The translations under genes and the position numbers were made by a program. A stretch of DNA of 64,000 nt from Nothopassalora personata (taxonomy: Eukaryota > Ascomycota > Dothideomycetes > Mycosphaerellales > Mycosphaerellaceae), in assembly GCA_033816765.1 (NCBI GenBank), contig CM066292.1, forward strand, positions 4,278,001-4,342,000, written 5' to 3'. Below, one piece after another: positions 33,801 through 44,434 of the stretch. The notes under the pieces are model-generated. The model did no database searches. It saw nothing but the letters and a program-made list of their open reading frames with translations, and had not been told where the DNA came from. Numbering within the stretch: position 1 is the stretch's first letter; each line of letters begins with the position of its first letter.

Positions 33801-33891
33801 CCATGATAAGGAACAGGGCAAGGCGGCATGGGCTGTCGTCCGGGATCCCGCTGTACAAGTCGGCGCTGGATGGAAGATCGCGTTTGCGTGA
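30819..33891 (+). CDS. ROT2: Glucosidase II alpha subunit (GH31)
   Basis: Two exons, 30819-30906 and 30992-33891, encode 995 residues. The first exon gives a hydrophobic signal segment (FLFVALCCFITPA), and the junction yields AVTVKHENFKTC, the usual start of the mature protein. The GH31 catalytic nucleophile is Asp569 in WNDMNEPSVF, and the acid/base is Asp649 in WTGDNQAEW. A Lys/Glu/Asp-rich insert lies near residues 215-255 (GKKEGEESDKTGDEAV). The enzyme trims the two inner glucoses from Glc2Man9GlcNAc2 glycans in the ER and takes part in calnexin quality control with a beta subunit. It was probably divergently paired with NDK before the transposon inserted between them. Confidence 0.95.
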
Positions 33892-35025
33892 TCAGGCAGC
33901 GATGTACGTGCGGTGAAGGCTGATGACTGACAGACGTTGTATGATATCAAATACCATGCATACGAGAAGGATGGTGTGGCTGCCATGTGCGCGCGTACAG
34001 ATGCCTGTCCGTCATACATGTGGAAAGCTTGGCTGAGAAATGTTGGTACGGGCGGGTTGCGATGCAGGTGTCTCCATATCGACCTTGAACATGAGTCTTG
34101 ACGACATCAACTCGCAATGGGGGGCCGACTGAACGACCACCCCATTGACTTTTGCTTATCGCAAATGAAGGATCTCGTTGCTGGCCAGCCTGGTCTTTCT
34201 ACGGCATATTTCAACACGGCCCGTGCTCACTTGTCCTTGGACACTTTCTCTCCTCCAATGCAAATACCCCATCCACCATCTCTTTGTCAGACATATGTAT
34301 GCTTAATTTCCACCACTGCCACGTGCGCCCTTATTAGTTGGGGGGGGGCACCGGCTAAAAGACCTCGTGGCAGCGCCAGATTGCACGACTCGTGCGTTTC
34401 TACTTAGCTCGTGCGCGGAGGGCGTTCGGGACGATTTGGAATACTCATACCTCTCCTCTCATTCATGCAAACCCCCCCACTGTTCCTCAGTATCTGCACT
34501 GCGCTGCACCAATTCGCAATCTCTATTTGAGACCATCGAGCACTATCAGGTGTCAGGTATTTGTCAAATCATGACACTTGTATGCTTGCCCACGGTTGGC
34601 CCCATAGTTGCCCGACACCTGCCCGGCGCTCGCCTTTGTGCGGTAGGGCAGATGTATTGATGTACTCATCGTATCCTGCAGGGGCAAGCTCGTCGTGCCT
34701 CGCGCAGTGTTGGATGGTCAACGGCCCCATTGACGCCTCTTGTTGCAAATAATGCCTACCCATTTGTGGGGCCTGCATCACGATAACACTATCTGCAGTA
34801 CATGACCAGTGCGTTGGCCTGACCGATTTGCTGTATGCACAAGCCGTCGCGTCGTTGCTTCGGCGTGACTACAAGAGGCTTTGCAACGGACTGGGTTTAA
34901 GGCATGGTTGGACAGTCTGCCTCGAAATAAGTGTGAAGGGTGATATGGCTGAGAGGACCGGTCATTGCACCTTGACATTTCAAACATATTTGTGTTGCTG
35001 GGCCGGGGACGAGGCTCTACATATC
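33892..35025. other. Intergenic region
   Basis: The 3' flank of the glucosidase gene and about 1 kb with short frames only. A G9 run is at about 34340. No feature is supported. Confidence 0.5.
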
Positions 35026-35367
35026 ATGTCGTCCTCTACGACTGGAAAGACCTGCTCAAGCACAACCACAACTGACAGCAACATGCAGCATAGTAAGACT
35101 TCCAGGCGTAAAGCCTCGAGCATCACTTCGAAGACCAGCTCATCAAGCTCGACATCGGCGACTTCACATCCATACCTAGGCCACCAGCAAATCAATGCCA
35201 TCGAGTCCTGGAAGACATCAGTACCGACCAAGTCGACTAAACCACGAAACATGCCAGAAGAAGATCCAGTCATCCAGGCATATCTCCAGACTAAGATGGC
35301 ACTATTCCAGAGCATGCAGAGTCCACGCTACCAGAAGGTCACAGCCACTTCCCGCAATCATCGATGA
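35026..35367 (+). CDS. Small Ser/Thr-rich hypothetical protein
   Basis: A 113-codon frame from MSSSTTGKTC to a TGA at 35365-35367. It is low complexity (long Ser/Thr/Lys runs), with a more structured tail (PEEDPVIQAYLQTKMALFQ). I recognise no domain. The frame is open further upstream to 34828, but that part looks like non-coding sequence. It could be a small fungal-specific gene or a chance frame. Confidence 0.3.
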   Translation: MSSSTTGKTCSSTTTTDSNMQHSKTSRRKASSITSKTSSSSSTSATSHPYLGHQQINAIESWKTSVPTKSTKPRNMPEEDPVIQAYLQTKMALFQSMQSPRYQKVTATSRNHR

Positions 35368-36050
35368 TGGCCACACGAGGCCATGCGAAAGTCCTTCTAC
35401 GACGCGATCACGGGTGTATCGCGATGACAGAAGGCGTGCCCAGTGCCACCTACATTCTCTGATCTGAGCCGTGTCCAAGCGAGGTTGCACGACTGAGTTT
35501 CATGACACAAGCTGGATTGCTTCGCTATCAGATCGTTGCACCAGTGGTATGGTCATATTCCGCGTCCTGGAGAGCAGGATCACCATGGTGAAGGCTCTCT
35601 TCTCAGCTGCTTGCACTAGGACGCATCACTCGTGCTTCGTGAACAGTCACCAGGTTGCAGCAACAATGACCTGACGTGAAGGACGTACCACACATCTCTA
35701 GCAATCAAAGATACCATGCCTCCCATGACCGATGAGTATGCCTTCTTTGTACAGGACACATCATGTCTGGAACTGCTGAACTCCAATTGCATCCGAGCCT
35801 CTGGAGAATGTGGTGATGAGCTTTCCACTTCACATCACTGGACTACTCCGCATCAACTTCTCCAGCTTCGCTCCAAATCTGGCTGTTACCAACATCTCGG
35901 AATCTCATCGCTTTGATGTGCTAGATCTTGTTTGGTACTATGCGATCATTGCCAAAATGCTTAGATGCACCTCTCTTTGTGCTCGAATCTCTCAAGATGA
36001 ATCGACTGAGCCGACGACGATGATGCCTGGGAACAAGGACTTTGCCCAGG

Positions 36051-37321
36051 ATGTTCAGGAGAGGCTTCAGAGAAGACTACGACGATAACGTTCCACTCAA
36101 TGAGCAACCTGCATCTCCTACGGCAGTGCACTTCGGCGCTGGCGATATTGGATGGACAGCTTTTGGACCTGCGATTGGACTTTCTGTGCTGGCGACTGTG
36201 ATTGTGGCGTTACGATGGTATACGAGGGCGAGGCTTGTGCGGATCATTGGACTGGACGATTGGGTGATTCTCCTATCTCTGGTGAGCACTTCATGAGCCG
36301 AACAGATGATTTCAGGGCCTGTAGCTAACGTTTACAGCTCCTCTGCTGGGTCATCACCGCCTCCATCGGCGCCGCAATCTTCGCAGGCATCGGCGAATAC
36401 CGCGCTCAGCCTGGAGCGGTCGATACCACCCTCATTGTCAAACTGATCGTCGTCATCAATACTGTCTGGGCAACCACGGTCAATATCACGAAGGCCTCGA
36501 TCTTGATCCAATACCTTCGTGTCCTCGATGGCCGCAACATTCGAGCGTGCTGCTGGATCCTCATGGCGGCCCTCCTTCCTGCAGCGTGTTGGGGCGTTTT
36601 TGGTGGTATCTTCCTATGTACACCGACTGCCAAGCTGTGGAACGTCACAACACCTGGCCACTGCAGAAATGCGCAAACCTACTGGGCGAGTGTGGCTGGT
36701 GTGAATATTGGCCTGGACTTTCTGACCCTGGTTTTGCCGATACCGGTCATTGGAGGACTGCATTTGCCAAGGAAGCAGAAGATCCTGACCATACTAGTCT
36801 TCGTTCTGGGCTTCATCGTCTGTGCAGTCTCTTGTGTTAGACTAAGTACCGTAATCGTCACAGCAGAACTGGGAGACCCTGTCATGTCTGGCATCTGGGC
36901 AATCACCTGGTCCGCAGTCGAAGCAAATGTGGGTGTCATCTGCGCCTCACTCCTGGCGCTCAAGGCCTTCATCGTCAAACTCTTCCCTAAATTGGTGGAA
37001 GAGTCCCACCTACCGAAGCATCAGACGCGCTTACCTCAGGTGGCCTCAGCATCCGCAGAGCCCATCTGGAACGAAGGTGATTCGGAGGTGCCAACCCTAG
37101 GTGGATCTGATAGATCTACCGCAGCGAGTTGGCCGCCTACACTGAGCTCTGTGAGGAGTAGCAGGTTTAGCGCGGGAAACCTGCTGTATAAGATGAGGGT
37201 GGAGAGTGTTCCTGAGCATCAGGAGGTCGCCGCTACGGCAAATGGGGTTTTGATGAGGGATGCGGTTGGATTTTCGGAGTTTTTGAGGCATGATTCGACA
37301 GCCTTGGAGAGGGGTGCGTAA
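36051..37321 (+). CDS. Rhodopsin-like seven-transmembrane fungal protein (PTH11/SAT4-like domain)
   Basis: Two exons, 36051-36281 and 36338-37321, encode 404 residues; the intron (GTGAGC...TTTACAG, 56 bp) has a GCTAAC branch site and is phase 0. Seven hydrophobic segments are visible, from IGLSVLATVIVALRW to VGVICASLLALKAFIV. Family phrases are ARLVRIIGLDDWVIL, TVWATTVNITKASILIQYLRV, FLCTPTAKLWN, GLDFLTLVLPIPVI and a late CVRLSTVI. There is no CFEM Cys domain before the membrane part. The C-terminal tail is soluble and Ser-rich. Members are plasma-membrane proteins often proposed as receptors; the ligand and role are unknown. Confidence 0.85.
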
Positions 37322-39018
37322 TGAAGGCGGCGGTGGTGGAGGCCTAGCGCGAGCTCACTTTGAGGTGGGCCCGATCACATGCAAACATTGCCCAGCCACG
37401 AATCACTTTCGCCAGTTTGAGTTGCGCCTCTTCTTCCAACACTTCTCAGGCGAGCAACTACAACATCATCTCAGACGGGATCTGCAATGCGAGCCTAGGA
37501 AGCTCCTCTTTGTGTGGCAGCGCGTCAGCGAGACTTTCAGGCATACCATCCAAGCTTGCATGAAGCAAGCTTCGTCTGTACATGTTCCTCGGGCAGTGAC
37601 AAGTGAGATCGAGTGATAAGCGCGTCAAGAGCACAGCACTCGGCCCATAGGCTCGTAATCTCACAGCCTTCTTTTGCTTGCAGATTCTATTCAATGACGA
37701 CGATAGGTACCGGTACATGACTCGTCCAAAAGGCGCGGCAGTCAAGACCGGCAGGGATGTATTGCAAAGTTTCCACATCTGGGGCGACGTTTTGGCCTAC
37801 GAGCTCGACGGGAAAGTCTACTCGTCCATCGATGAAAGGATGGGTGGCAGGGATGGCAGGAAGGTCTGGCTTCATCCTGACGCATCGTGGCGTAAGATGA
37901 AGCTATTCCGTGCTCTCGCACCGGGCGCTATCATTGTTCAGCAGCCCCGTCAGCATTGGGAGGGACGCCGAACTTGCGCGCGTTGACGATGGGAGACACA
38001 AGTTTATCGTCGAGGTTTAGATGGAGAATGATTCAACACGCGACGATCTCTGGGAATTTTACGTCGACTCATGCATCAATCGGATCGTTGGATGTATTGC
38101 CTTGCGTGGTATGCTCTGTGACTGCTCGGAGAGAGTGAGCTCAAGCTTGAGTGGCGTATGAGTAAGATAGGCGGTCTTGGCGTCTAGCAAGAGGTAGACT
38201 CCAAGAGGGCGAAGAGCAAAGTGAGGCGCTCGCGGGCGGTGCAACACTCGTTGCTCTTGCCTTCCCTGCTTGTTGCTCACAACTTCGAGCATCCGCCACT
38301 TCAAGAACGTTTTCGCAGCATGGTCGTTGCATCAGCATCTTCGCCATCAAGATCATCAAGACCAATCCCTACGCGCAGTCTGCCACCACGAAAGAAACGC
38401 GCCACCGCGAAACGCACTCGCGGTAAGCCGGGTGGGTATACTTATTGGTGAAGACTGGTGAGAGCAGATCATCAGTGTTTTCAGGCAGCAGAAGCCTGAG
38501 TGAGGGGTGTGAGAGAGGGAGGCCGCGGCAATAGACATGAGGCAGCATGATCTCGCGCAGTAAAGTCGTCCCGCTCTTTGATATGATCCGTGGCCTTGCC
38601 GTAGCACAATCGGATAACGTGGGTCTAGGGTTGAGGGTTGAGATTACCAGTGGCTGAGAGGCAGTATTTGATCGATCACACTGAGGCCGTCATTACAGAG
38701 GAGCTCCGGAACTAGTTGCGGTCGGCGAGATTATCGATGGCTTCAGCACGAGTAATCATGCACCACCTCTTCCTTCAATAGCTCATCAAGACTCAGCTCC
38801 TTCTGACTCGAAGCTCAGAATACCGACGATGATTCTTCATAAGGTTTCCCACAACCTCCATGCGCCTGTCGATGCCTCTGTACTCTGCACATTGACCTAT
38901 TGATCCGGAACGCCGCGCTCCGTACCCATCATGTTATACACCCACATAGACTAAATCCATCAACTCCACTACCTCTTCTTCTTCTTATTCTTACTCGATT
39001 CTAATCCCACTTTAGTAA
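37322..39018. other. Intergenic region, one weak ORF at 37678-37986
   Basis: The only stretch that looks somewhat protein-like is 37684-37986, which follows a good acceptor (CTTCTTTTGCTTGCAG) and reads YRYMTRPKGAAVKTGRDVL and WGDVLAYELDGKVYSS. I could not join it to an upstream exon in frame. It may be a gene remnant. The rest holds only short frames. Confidence 0.35.
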
Positions 39019-39345
39019 TCACCCAACTCCTCGCCTGTTCCCATAATACTCACGTTCGGCCGTCTTCTTCTTCTTCGGCGCGCCCTTGCCTCTACTCTTC
39101 GCAATCTGAATATGTTCTAATCGATCCTCCTCAAAGTTATCGTACAGCTCCCTCCCAGGATACATGTTCTTTAGATCCACGAACGTCGCGACTCGTCTAG
39201 GGTAGTATGCTGCGAGGGAAGGACCCCGTAAGCGTTGGCGGAGGACTTTGTTGCCGAGTCTCGCATTTGTAGGGTTGAAGGTTGTGTTGAAAATGCGGCA
39301 TTGTGTTTTAAGGAGGTCGAGAACCCGAGAGCGTGGGACGGACAT
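39019..39345 (-). CDS. RSM27: Mitochondrial small ribosomal subunit protein mS33 (Rsm27)
   Basis: A single exon of 108 codons. The sequence begins MSVPRSRVLDLLKTQCRIF and has the mS33 core NARLGNKVLRQRLRGP and LAAYYPRR, then EEDRLEHIQIAKSRGKG and a basic KKKK tail. The family is about 95-115 residues, so the length fits. It is a structural part of the mitochondrial 37S subunit. The gene is divergent from the RNase III gene, with 248 bp between start codons, so they may share a promoter region. Confidence 0.9.
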   Translation of the reverse strand: MSVPRSRVLDLLKTQCRIFNTTFNPTNARLGNKVLRQRLRGPSLAAYYPRRVATFVDLKNMYPGRELYDNFEEDRLEHIQIAKSRGKGAPKKKKTAEREYYGNRRGVG

Positions 39346-39593
39346 GATAGCGGTGGGTGGGGTGAGGGAGTGAATGGTTGTGCGGATGGCATCAATGGTG
39401 GTGATGTCGAAGGAGCGGTAATGCCAAGACTATCGGAGCTTCGCGCTATAGCGTGGGAGGAGGAGGCTCTCTATTGACATTGTGCGCTCCGCATCATCTC
39501 TCCCCAATCAACATGGCATAGCTGTGGCGGCTCATCTCGTCTCTGTCCATCAATACGCAACAGTGCCGAGGAGAGCTGAGAACAGTCAACAAC

Positions 39594-41045
39594 ATGGATA
39601 AATCACCACACACTCGCGACCAGGAGCGTCGCGAGCGTAATGACAGTCGAGACGATGAGAGCAGTCGGGGCGATGAGCGCGGCGACGCACATGGCAGCAA
39701 CAACAACAGCAACAAGAAGCGCCATCGTGGGGACGCACACGATGGTCGAGAGAGCAAGCGCGCGAAGCAAGATTACTACAACAAGAACAACCGCGCTCGT
39801 CATCCACAGCCATCTCAAGAAGCTCAGTTCCGCAACAGCAACAAGAACCAGAATAAGAGTCAAGAGCATGGCAAGGCTAAGGGAAACGGAGGCGGAGGCG
39901 GAGGCGGAGGCGGACCACAACGCACCAAAAACCAGATCGACCACATTGTCGAGGACAACCGCCGTCTGAAAGCAGAGCTGAATGCGCTCAAGGCAAGTAT
40001 CGCCCAAGGTGACATTTCAACTCACAAGTCTACCTCGGTGCAGCTGTCGCACCATGATGCTGCAGCACAACTGCCACCGACGGGGGAGACACTCACACAT
40101 GTCGCCCTCTACACCCCCTTCACAGTTCCCGAAGGACTCCCGCAATTACCTCCTGTGGCGGATGACAACTTGCGCTCCGCCGTCTTCAAACACAAATCCA
40201 TCTATTCGCAGCATCGGGACGGCGCTGACGGCATCATCACTTACGAGAAGCTCGAGTATCTCGGTGACGCCTATCTCGAGCTCTTCGCATCGCGCTTGAT
40301 CTATCACCGTTTTCCGACACTCGCCGCCGGCCAGATGTCTCAGAGCCGCGAAACACTGGTCAAGAACGAAACCCTCGCCGCATTCTCCAAAGCATACGGT
40401 TTCGATAAGAAGGTGGAGGTGGACAAGAGCGTCAAGGCCCAGATGGAACAAGACAAGGCCAACAAGGGTTTCAACAAGGTTCTTGGAGACGTATTTGAGG
40501 CTTACGTTGCGGCCGTCGTCCTCAGCCACGAGGACGGGTTCGCAGCTGCTGAAAAGTGGCTGACTGCGCTGTGGGCACCCAAGGCACTTGAGCTCTTCCA
40601 TGGTCACAAGTCTCTCCTCATTCACACAGACGATACGAATCCTCTGACCATTTTCGATCCGAACGCCACTCAAGAGCTTTCCAACAGGGTAGGCAACGGG
40701 CGTGGCTGCAAGCTCGAATACAAACCCCTCGAGACTATCGAGCTGAAGGGCGACCACATGGGCCAGAACTTGTGGATTGTGAATCTCAGCATCACCGGTT
40801 TTGGGTACACATCCAAACTTCTCGCCACAGGCCAAGGTTCTAACCAGAAGGAAGCCAAGGCGTGGGCTGCTATCAAGGCTATGCATGGCAAGAACAAGTC
40901 CATTGTGCAGGAGTGCGAAGCGAAGTGTCGGCAGGAGAGGGAGGAGCGCAAGGCTGAAAAGGAGGCCCAGGCTAAGCAGGAGAGTGGCTCACAGTCGAGA
41001 CAGCAGGTCAAATTGGACAGCGACCCAGTGAAGAATGCATCATAA
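39594..41045 (+). CDS. RNT1: Ribonuclease III (Rnt1-like)
   Basis: A single exon of 483 codons. The first 115 residues are Arg/Asp/Asn-rich and disordered, with a Gly9 run coded by a GGCGGA repeat. The RNase III domain spans about 170-320 and has the signature KLEYLGDAYLEL (Glu221, Asp225) and the second acidic pair Asp299 and Glu302 in GDVFEAYVAA. A double-stranded RNA-binding domain follows at about 350-430 (GYTSKLLATGQGSNQKEAK), then a charged tail. It should cut double-stranded RNA stems, mainly in pre-rRNA and snRNA/snoRNA maturation in the nucleus. It is a Dicer-independent type with one nuclease domain. Confidence 0.9.
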   Translation: MDKSPHTRDQERRERNDSRDDESSRGDERGDAHGSNNNSNKKRHRGDAHDGRESKRAKQDYYNKNNRARHPQPSQEAQFRNSNKNQNKSQEHGKAKGNGGGGGGGGGPQRTKNQIDHIVEDNRRLKAELNALKASIAQGDISTHKSTSVQLSHHDAAAQLPPTGETLTHVALYTPFTVPEGLPQLPPVADDNLRSAVFKHKSIYSQHRDGADGIITYEKLEYLGDAYLELFASRLIYHRFPTLAAGQMSQSRETLVKNETLAAFSKAYGFDKKVEVDKSVKAQMEQDKANKGFNKVLGDVFEAYVAAVVLSHEDGFAAAEKWLTALWAPKALELFHGHKSLLIHTDDTNPLTIFDPNATQELSNRVGNGRGCKLEYKPLETIELKGDHMGQNLWIVNLSITGFGYTSKLLATGQGSNQKEAKAWAAIKAMHGKNKSIVQECEAKCRQEREERKAEKEAQAKQESGSQSRQQVKLDSDPVKNAS

Positions 41046-41404
41046 TCGGATGCTTCTCCAAATGAGGCGCTCAACGTGAACGTTGATGATCTCTTAAGGC
41101 TATTTCATGCACGTCTAAGAGCAAGCGAAGTTGTCGCTTCAAACACTCAACGATGTCAGGACAGCTGCAGCAGTAACTCGGTAGCGTCGCAATTGCTTGA
41201 GATTTGGAAGTACCGAATCACGCTACCAACTTCAACTAGCGACTCATCTTCGAACGCTAGCTGAGAAATAAGTGGAACTGTTCAATCCTCCTCCGTTGGC
41301 TCGCTACTGCTTACATTCACTGCGGCTGGTCAAATTTAGGACCAGAGAACAAGCCTCAGCTGAAGCGACCAACCAAAGCTCGTCTTCGTTTAGGCAGTAA
41401 TTCG

Positions 41405-42089
41405 ATGACAGCAGCTCGTGAATCAAACGCCGTCGTAAGTCTACATACCTCATCGCACACATACCTTAGCAGTACCTAGCCTCCTCCTCAGCGCCAGATC
41501 TTCTTCTTCGACAAAGACGGCCACGTCGCCTCCAGTAACACGACCAGCAACGAAACCTGTTCAACACCCTATGTGACTGTTGGTAATTAATTTTGCCTCC
41601 CCAACACCATGTTTCTCGCCGCCATGGCCCACACCAATGTCGACGCTCTCAATGGTATCCGTGTCCATTTTTCAATCATCGGCTGGATTGATCCAAGAGA
41701 TCGTCATGCGTTCGGATGGCTCAGGCGTTGCTGCGACTTTGGATGGGACCAACACGGATTACATCTTCTATCATGATGCGAGTGGACGGGGTGTCCAGGC
41801 TTTGTACACTGGAGAGAACAGTATTGGAGCGCCGACCGGGAACCCCACGGCGCCGGGCCAAAGTCCGGAGGCTTTTAGTCTTGCGGCTAGGAGGATTGAT
41901 AGCACGGGTGCTGTGGTGTTGAATCAGCCGAAGGGGAAAGACTGGGTTGGCGTTTACTACTGTGGTGCAGGAAAGGAGCTGTTAAACAGTATGACAAGAC
42001 GACGTGAGTCTGGGATATGCAGGTTCTCGTTTGGCATAGCGAGGAGTTTAGAGTCTGTCGGAGACTGTGATTCAAGTTCACGCTCTTGA
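41405..42089 (+). pseudogene. Fragment of a beta-propeller, lectin-like gene
   Basis: A short first exon (41405-41434) can be joined through a GTAAGT...CTCAG intron to QIFFFDKDGHVASSNTT from 41492, ending at a TAA near 41586. A second protein-like part begins near 41690 in another frame (IQEIVMRSDGSGVA, then DYIFYHDASGRGVQALY). The repeated strand pattern (aromatic-rich strand, DGxGV turn) resembles fucose-lectin-like propeller blades. Too few blades remain and no good second intron joins the parts. I treat it as a remnant, with low confidence in the family. Confidence 0.3.
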
Positions 42090-42394
42090 TTTCAATACAA
42101 TGAGCTTCTCATCCTTTCCCACGATCATCCCAATTGAAGTCGCTACCTCTCACACCCAGTCCGCGGGTCGACTAAATGCTCTAAGCACGTACCTGAACGC
42201 GCCAGCATAGGCTCCAAGCGCAACGTCTCGAGCTCTGGCTGCCGGCATTGATGTGGAGAGATGTCTCTCAGACATGGTCGAGGGCGTCTTACTCGAATAC
42301 CACCCGCATCCCGGATGAGAATGCAGAGGCGATTGCCTGGAGATTTCCATCCAATTCGCACTCGGAGCTTCTGAGCAGGTAGTAGTGTACAGAC

Positions 42395-42920
42395 TATGGC
42401 AAGAATTGTATTTACCCCTGCTAGCGTAGATCCTTCGACTAACTATATACATCGATATATGTGGATTACCACCTTGTATGGTCACCTGCTGCTTTGATTA
42501 CAGCTTGACAGCGCTCTCGTAATGTAGGTTCTTATGCTAGCTAAGCTGGTCAAGCCGTAGCCGCCTATAACAGGCATTAGTAGGAGCTCGCTAGATAAGA
42601 CGCCGTCGCTTTCGAGTAGTTACAACGTGAGGCTGTCTACGGGGTATTAGTGTCTAAGGGTCGCGCTCAAGACGCGGAATAACTGCTAATATAGTCTCCT
42701 TCGAGGTTTATAGCTTATTAGCTATCCGTTGCAGCGGCTAGTAGACGTCCTTGTATAGGGCGTATATCCGATCCTTCTCGAACGGTGTGAATAGCCTGCT
42801 TCGAGCTATATTGATGCTGTAGATACATAGCAGTAATGGACGCGTGTCAGTGTTGATACTGTCTTGATGTAGTTAGTCGAAAGATCTACGCTCGAAGGGG
42901 TAAATATGATTCTTGCCATA
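42395..42920. mobile_element. Short Tc1/mariner-like element with long inverted ends
   Basis: The left end TATGGCAAGAATTGTATTTA is mirrored at the right end (ATTCTTGCCATA), and the similarity continues inward for about 50 bp (CCCCTGCTAGCGTAGATCC, then CGACTAACTA). TA flanks are present at both ends. The 0.5 kb body contains CCACCTTGTATGGTCACCTGC and CCTTCTCGAACGGTGT, related to the next element but more mutated. No long frame survives. It is probably an internally deleted, MITE-like copy. Confidence 0.75.
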
Positions 42921-43084
42921 GCCTGTAAGGAGAACATCGTCGCGACTGAGCTCTCGATTGAGGTTGACAATCTCATGGGTACCCTTGGATAGCGTGCAGA
43001 GGAATATCTCTAGGTTGACATTAGCACGGGTCGACCGTTCGCACAAGTGAGTAGTGATCTACCTCTAGATCGACAGCATATAGG

Positions 43085-43543
43085 GTCAGGCAATAATCAT
43101 ACAGTATTAATTAACCCCTGCTAGGGTGGATCCTCTATCTAACCCGATATGTCGATATATAAAAAGCAATCTACTGGATCTACCACCTTGTATAAACACC
43201 CTCTACTTCAACAACTGCTTTACACCTCTCTCTCATACTTTGACAAGCCCTCAACATATCAGATGTAGTCAGTCTTTCCCACTCAGTTTGAATTGCTGCA
43301 ACCACTTCAGCCTTTGTAGTTGGAAAGGGAAGCCCAATCCTATGAAGAGCCCATATCTATAATCTGGCCCTTCTCGAAGGGTGTAAATAGGCGGCCTTCA
43401 GCCATAACAACAGTGCAATAAGATAGGTATATAGTACCAGAGACGCGTGTGTGTGTGTGTGTTGACAGAGTCCATACAGGAGACTGTTACCCATATATAT
43501 CGATATATCGGGTTAGAAGAAGGATCCAAGATTATCGCCTGAC
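43085..43543 (-). mobile_element. Second Tc1/mariner remnant with transposase C-terminus
   Basis: The ends AGGGTCAGGCAATAATC and GATTATCGCCTGACGC form an inverted repeat, and a second inverted segment (GGATCC..TCTAACCCGATAT) lies inside. About 25-30 bp are missing from the right arm. On the minus strand, 43180-43340 reads as a transposase end (PFPTTKAEVVAAIQTEWERL, then GVYTRW and a stop), typical of Tc1/mariner proteins. A (GT)9 run is at 43444-43461. It shares motifs with the element at 42395 and lies 165 bp from it, so both belong to one family group. Confidence 0.7.
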
Positions 43544-43592
43544 GCTGTACTGCCACGGTCTTCTGCCGGATTTCGGGACTCTCCTGAAGCAT

Positions 43593-43877
43593 TCATGGGT
43601 TAATCGTCATACTTTCTGTGGACCAGTGACAGGTCACATCTCCGCGAGGGTACACTTCCCTTTCGGGATCATTCTCGTATACATAGACCACCGCCTTATT
43701 AGGTAAGAGAGACCGAGCTTGCCGTTCTCTCCATACCTTAAGCAGTGTCTCAACGCTGTCGTGCCAAACTATGGCAGTCGTCCTTGCTCCTAGCAAGTCT
43801 TGCCACGGGTGTCGGTAGAGAATGAGTCTAAGCAGCTCTGGAGTGTTGAGTACACGATCCTTGCGACCTTCGACCAT
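43593..43877 (-). pseudogene. Truncated F-box-like gene
   Basis: The minus-strand frame opens with ATG at 43877 and reads VLNTPELLRLILYRHPWQDL, then ARTTAIVWHDSVETLLKVW. This is an F-box-like pattern common in dothideomycete families. Only about 94 codons remain; full members are usually several times longer. The frame ends 50 bp before the Tc1/mariner remnant, so the insertion or a linked deletion may have removed the 3' part. Confidence 0.4.
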
Positions 43878-44434
43878 GAGTACGGTACAGTAGTGGTTTT
43901 ACGACTTTCTGAAAGTGGTCCTTCACTCATCATGTATCAGTGGCCGCTTCACGCTACATAGTCAAAGTTTCTGCTTGCGCCGCCAAGACCCCGCTCAAGT
44001 GCCGCTGTCTCCTCGGGCACCACTACTTCCTCCTTCTATACTGCTGTGGTCTGGACTCCGTAAGCATTCGTGAGAGGAATCGTGGCTGGGCACCACCACA
44101 TTCTACATCACACAACGATGTTGCGCTACATCCCGTGCGTGGCGATCTGGTTGTTTGACACCCATGTCCGACTCCACAGCATTCTTCGGTATAGCCGTTT
44201 CAGACAAAGTCGCGACCCTATCTTACCCATCTTCTTCGCCTTATTTGCTGCAATCCCTGCTAAATCCTGGCCACGGATCAAGCAAATACTGTTCCTCACT
44301 TTGAACGACCGCCAAGTGTTGGTGGAAGTGAAGCCAGTCAGCCTATAGAGAGGCCAAACTGCCACCATGTAGCACGGTACAGTATACTCTCTTTCACAGT
44401 ACAGACCCCAGTCATTCATTTCTGCGCATTTAAA

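Noticed and set aside
34828..35025. The upstream part of the frame ending at 35367 as an N-terminal extension
   Set aside because: Composition and lack of conservation signals look non-coding; the ATG at 35026 is the more reasonable start if the gene is real.
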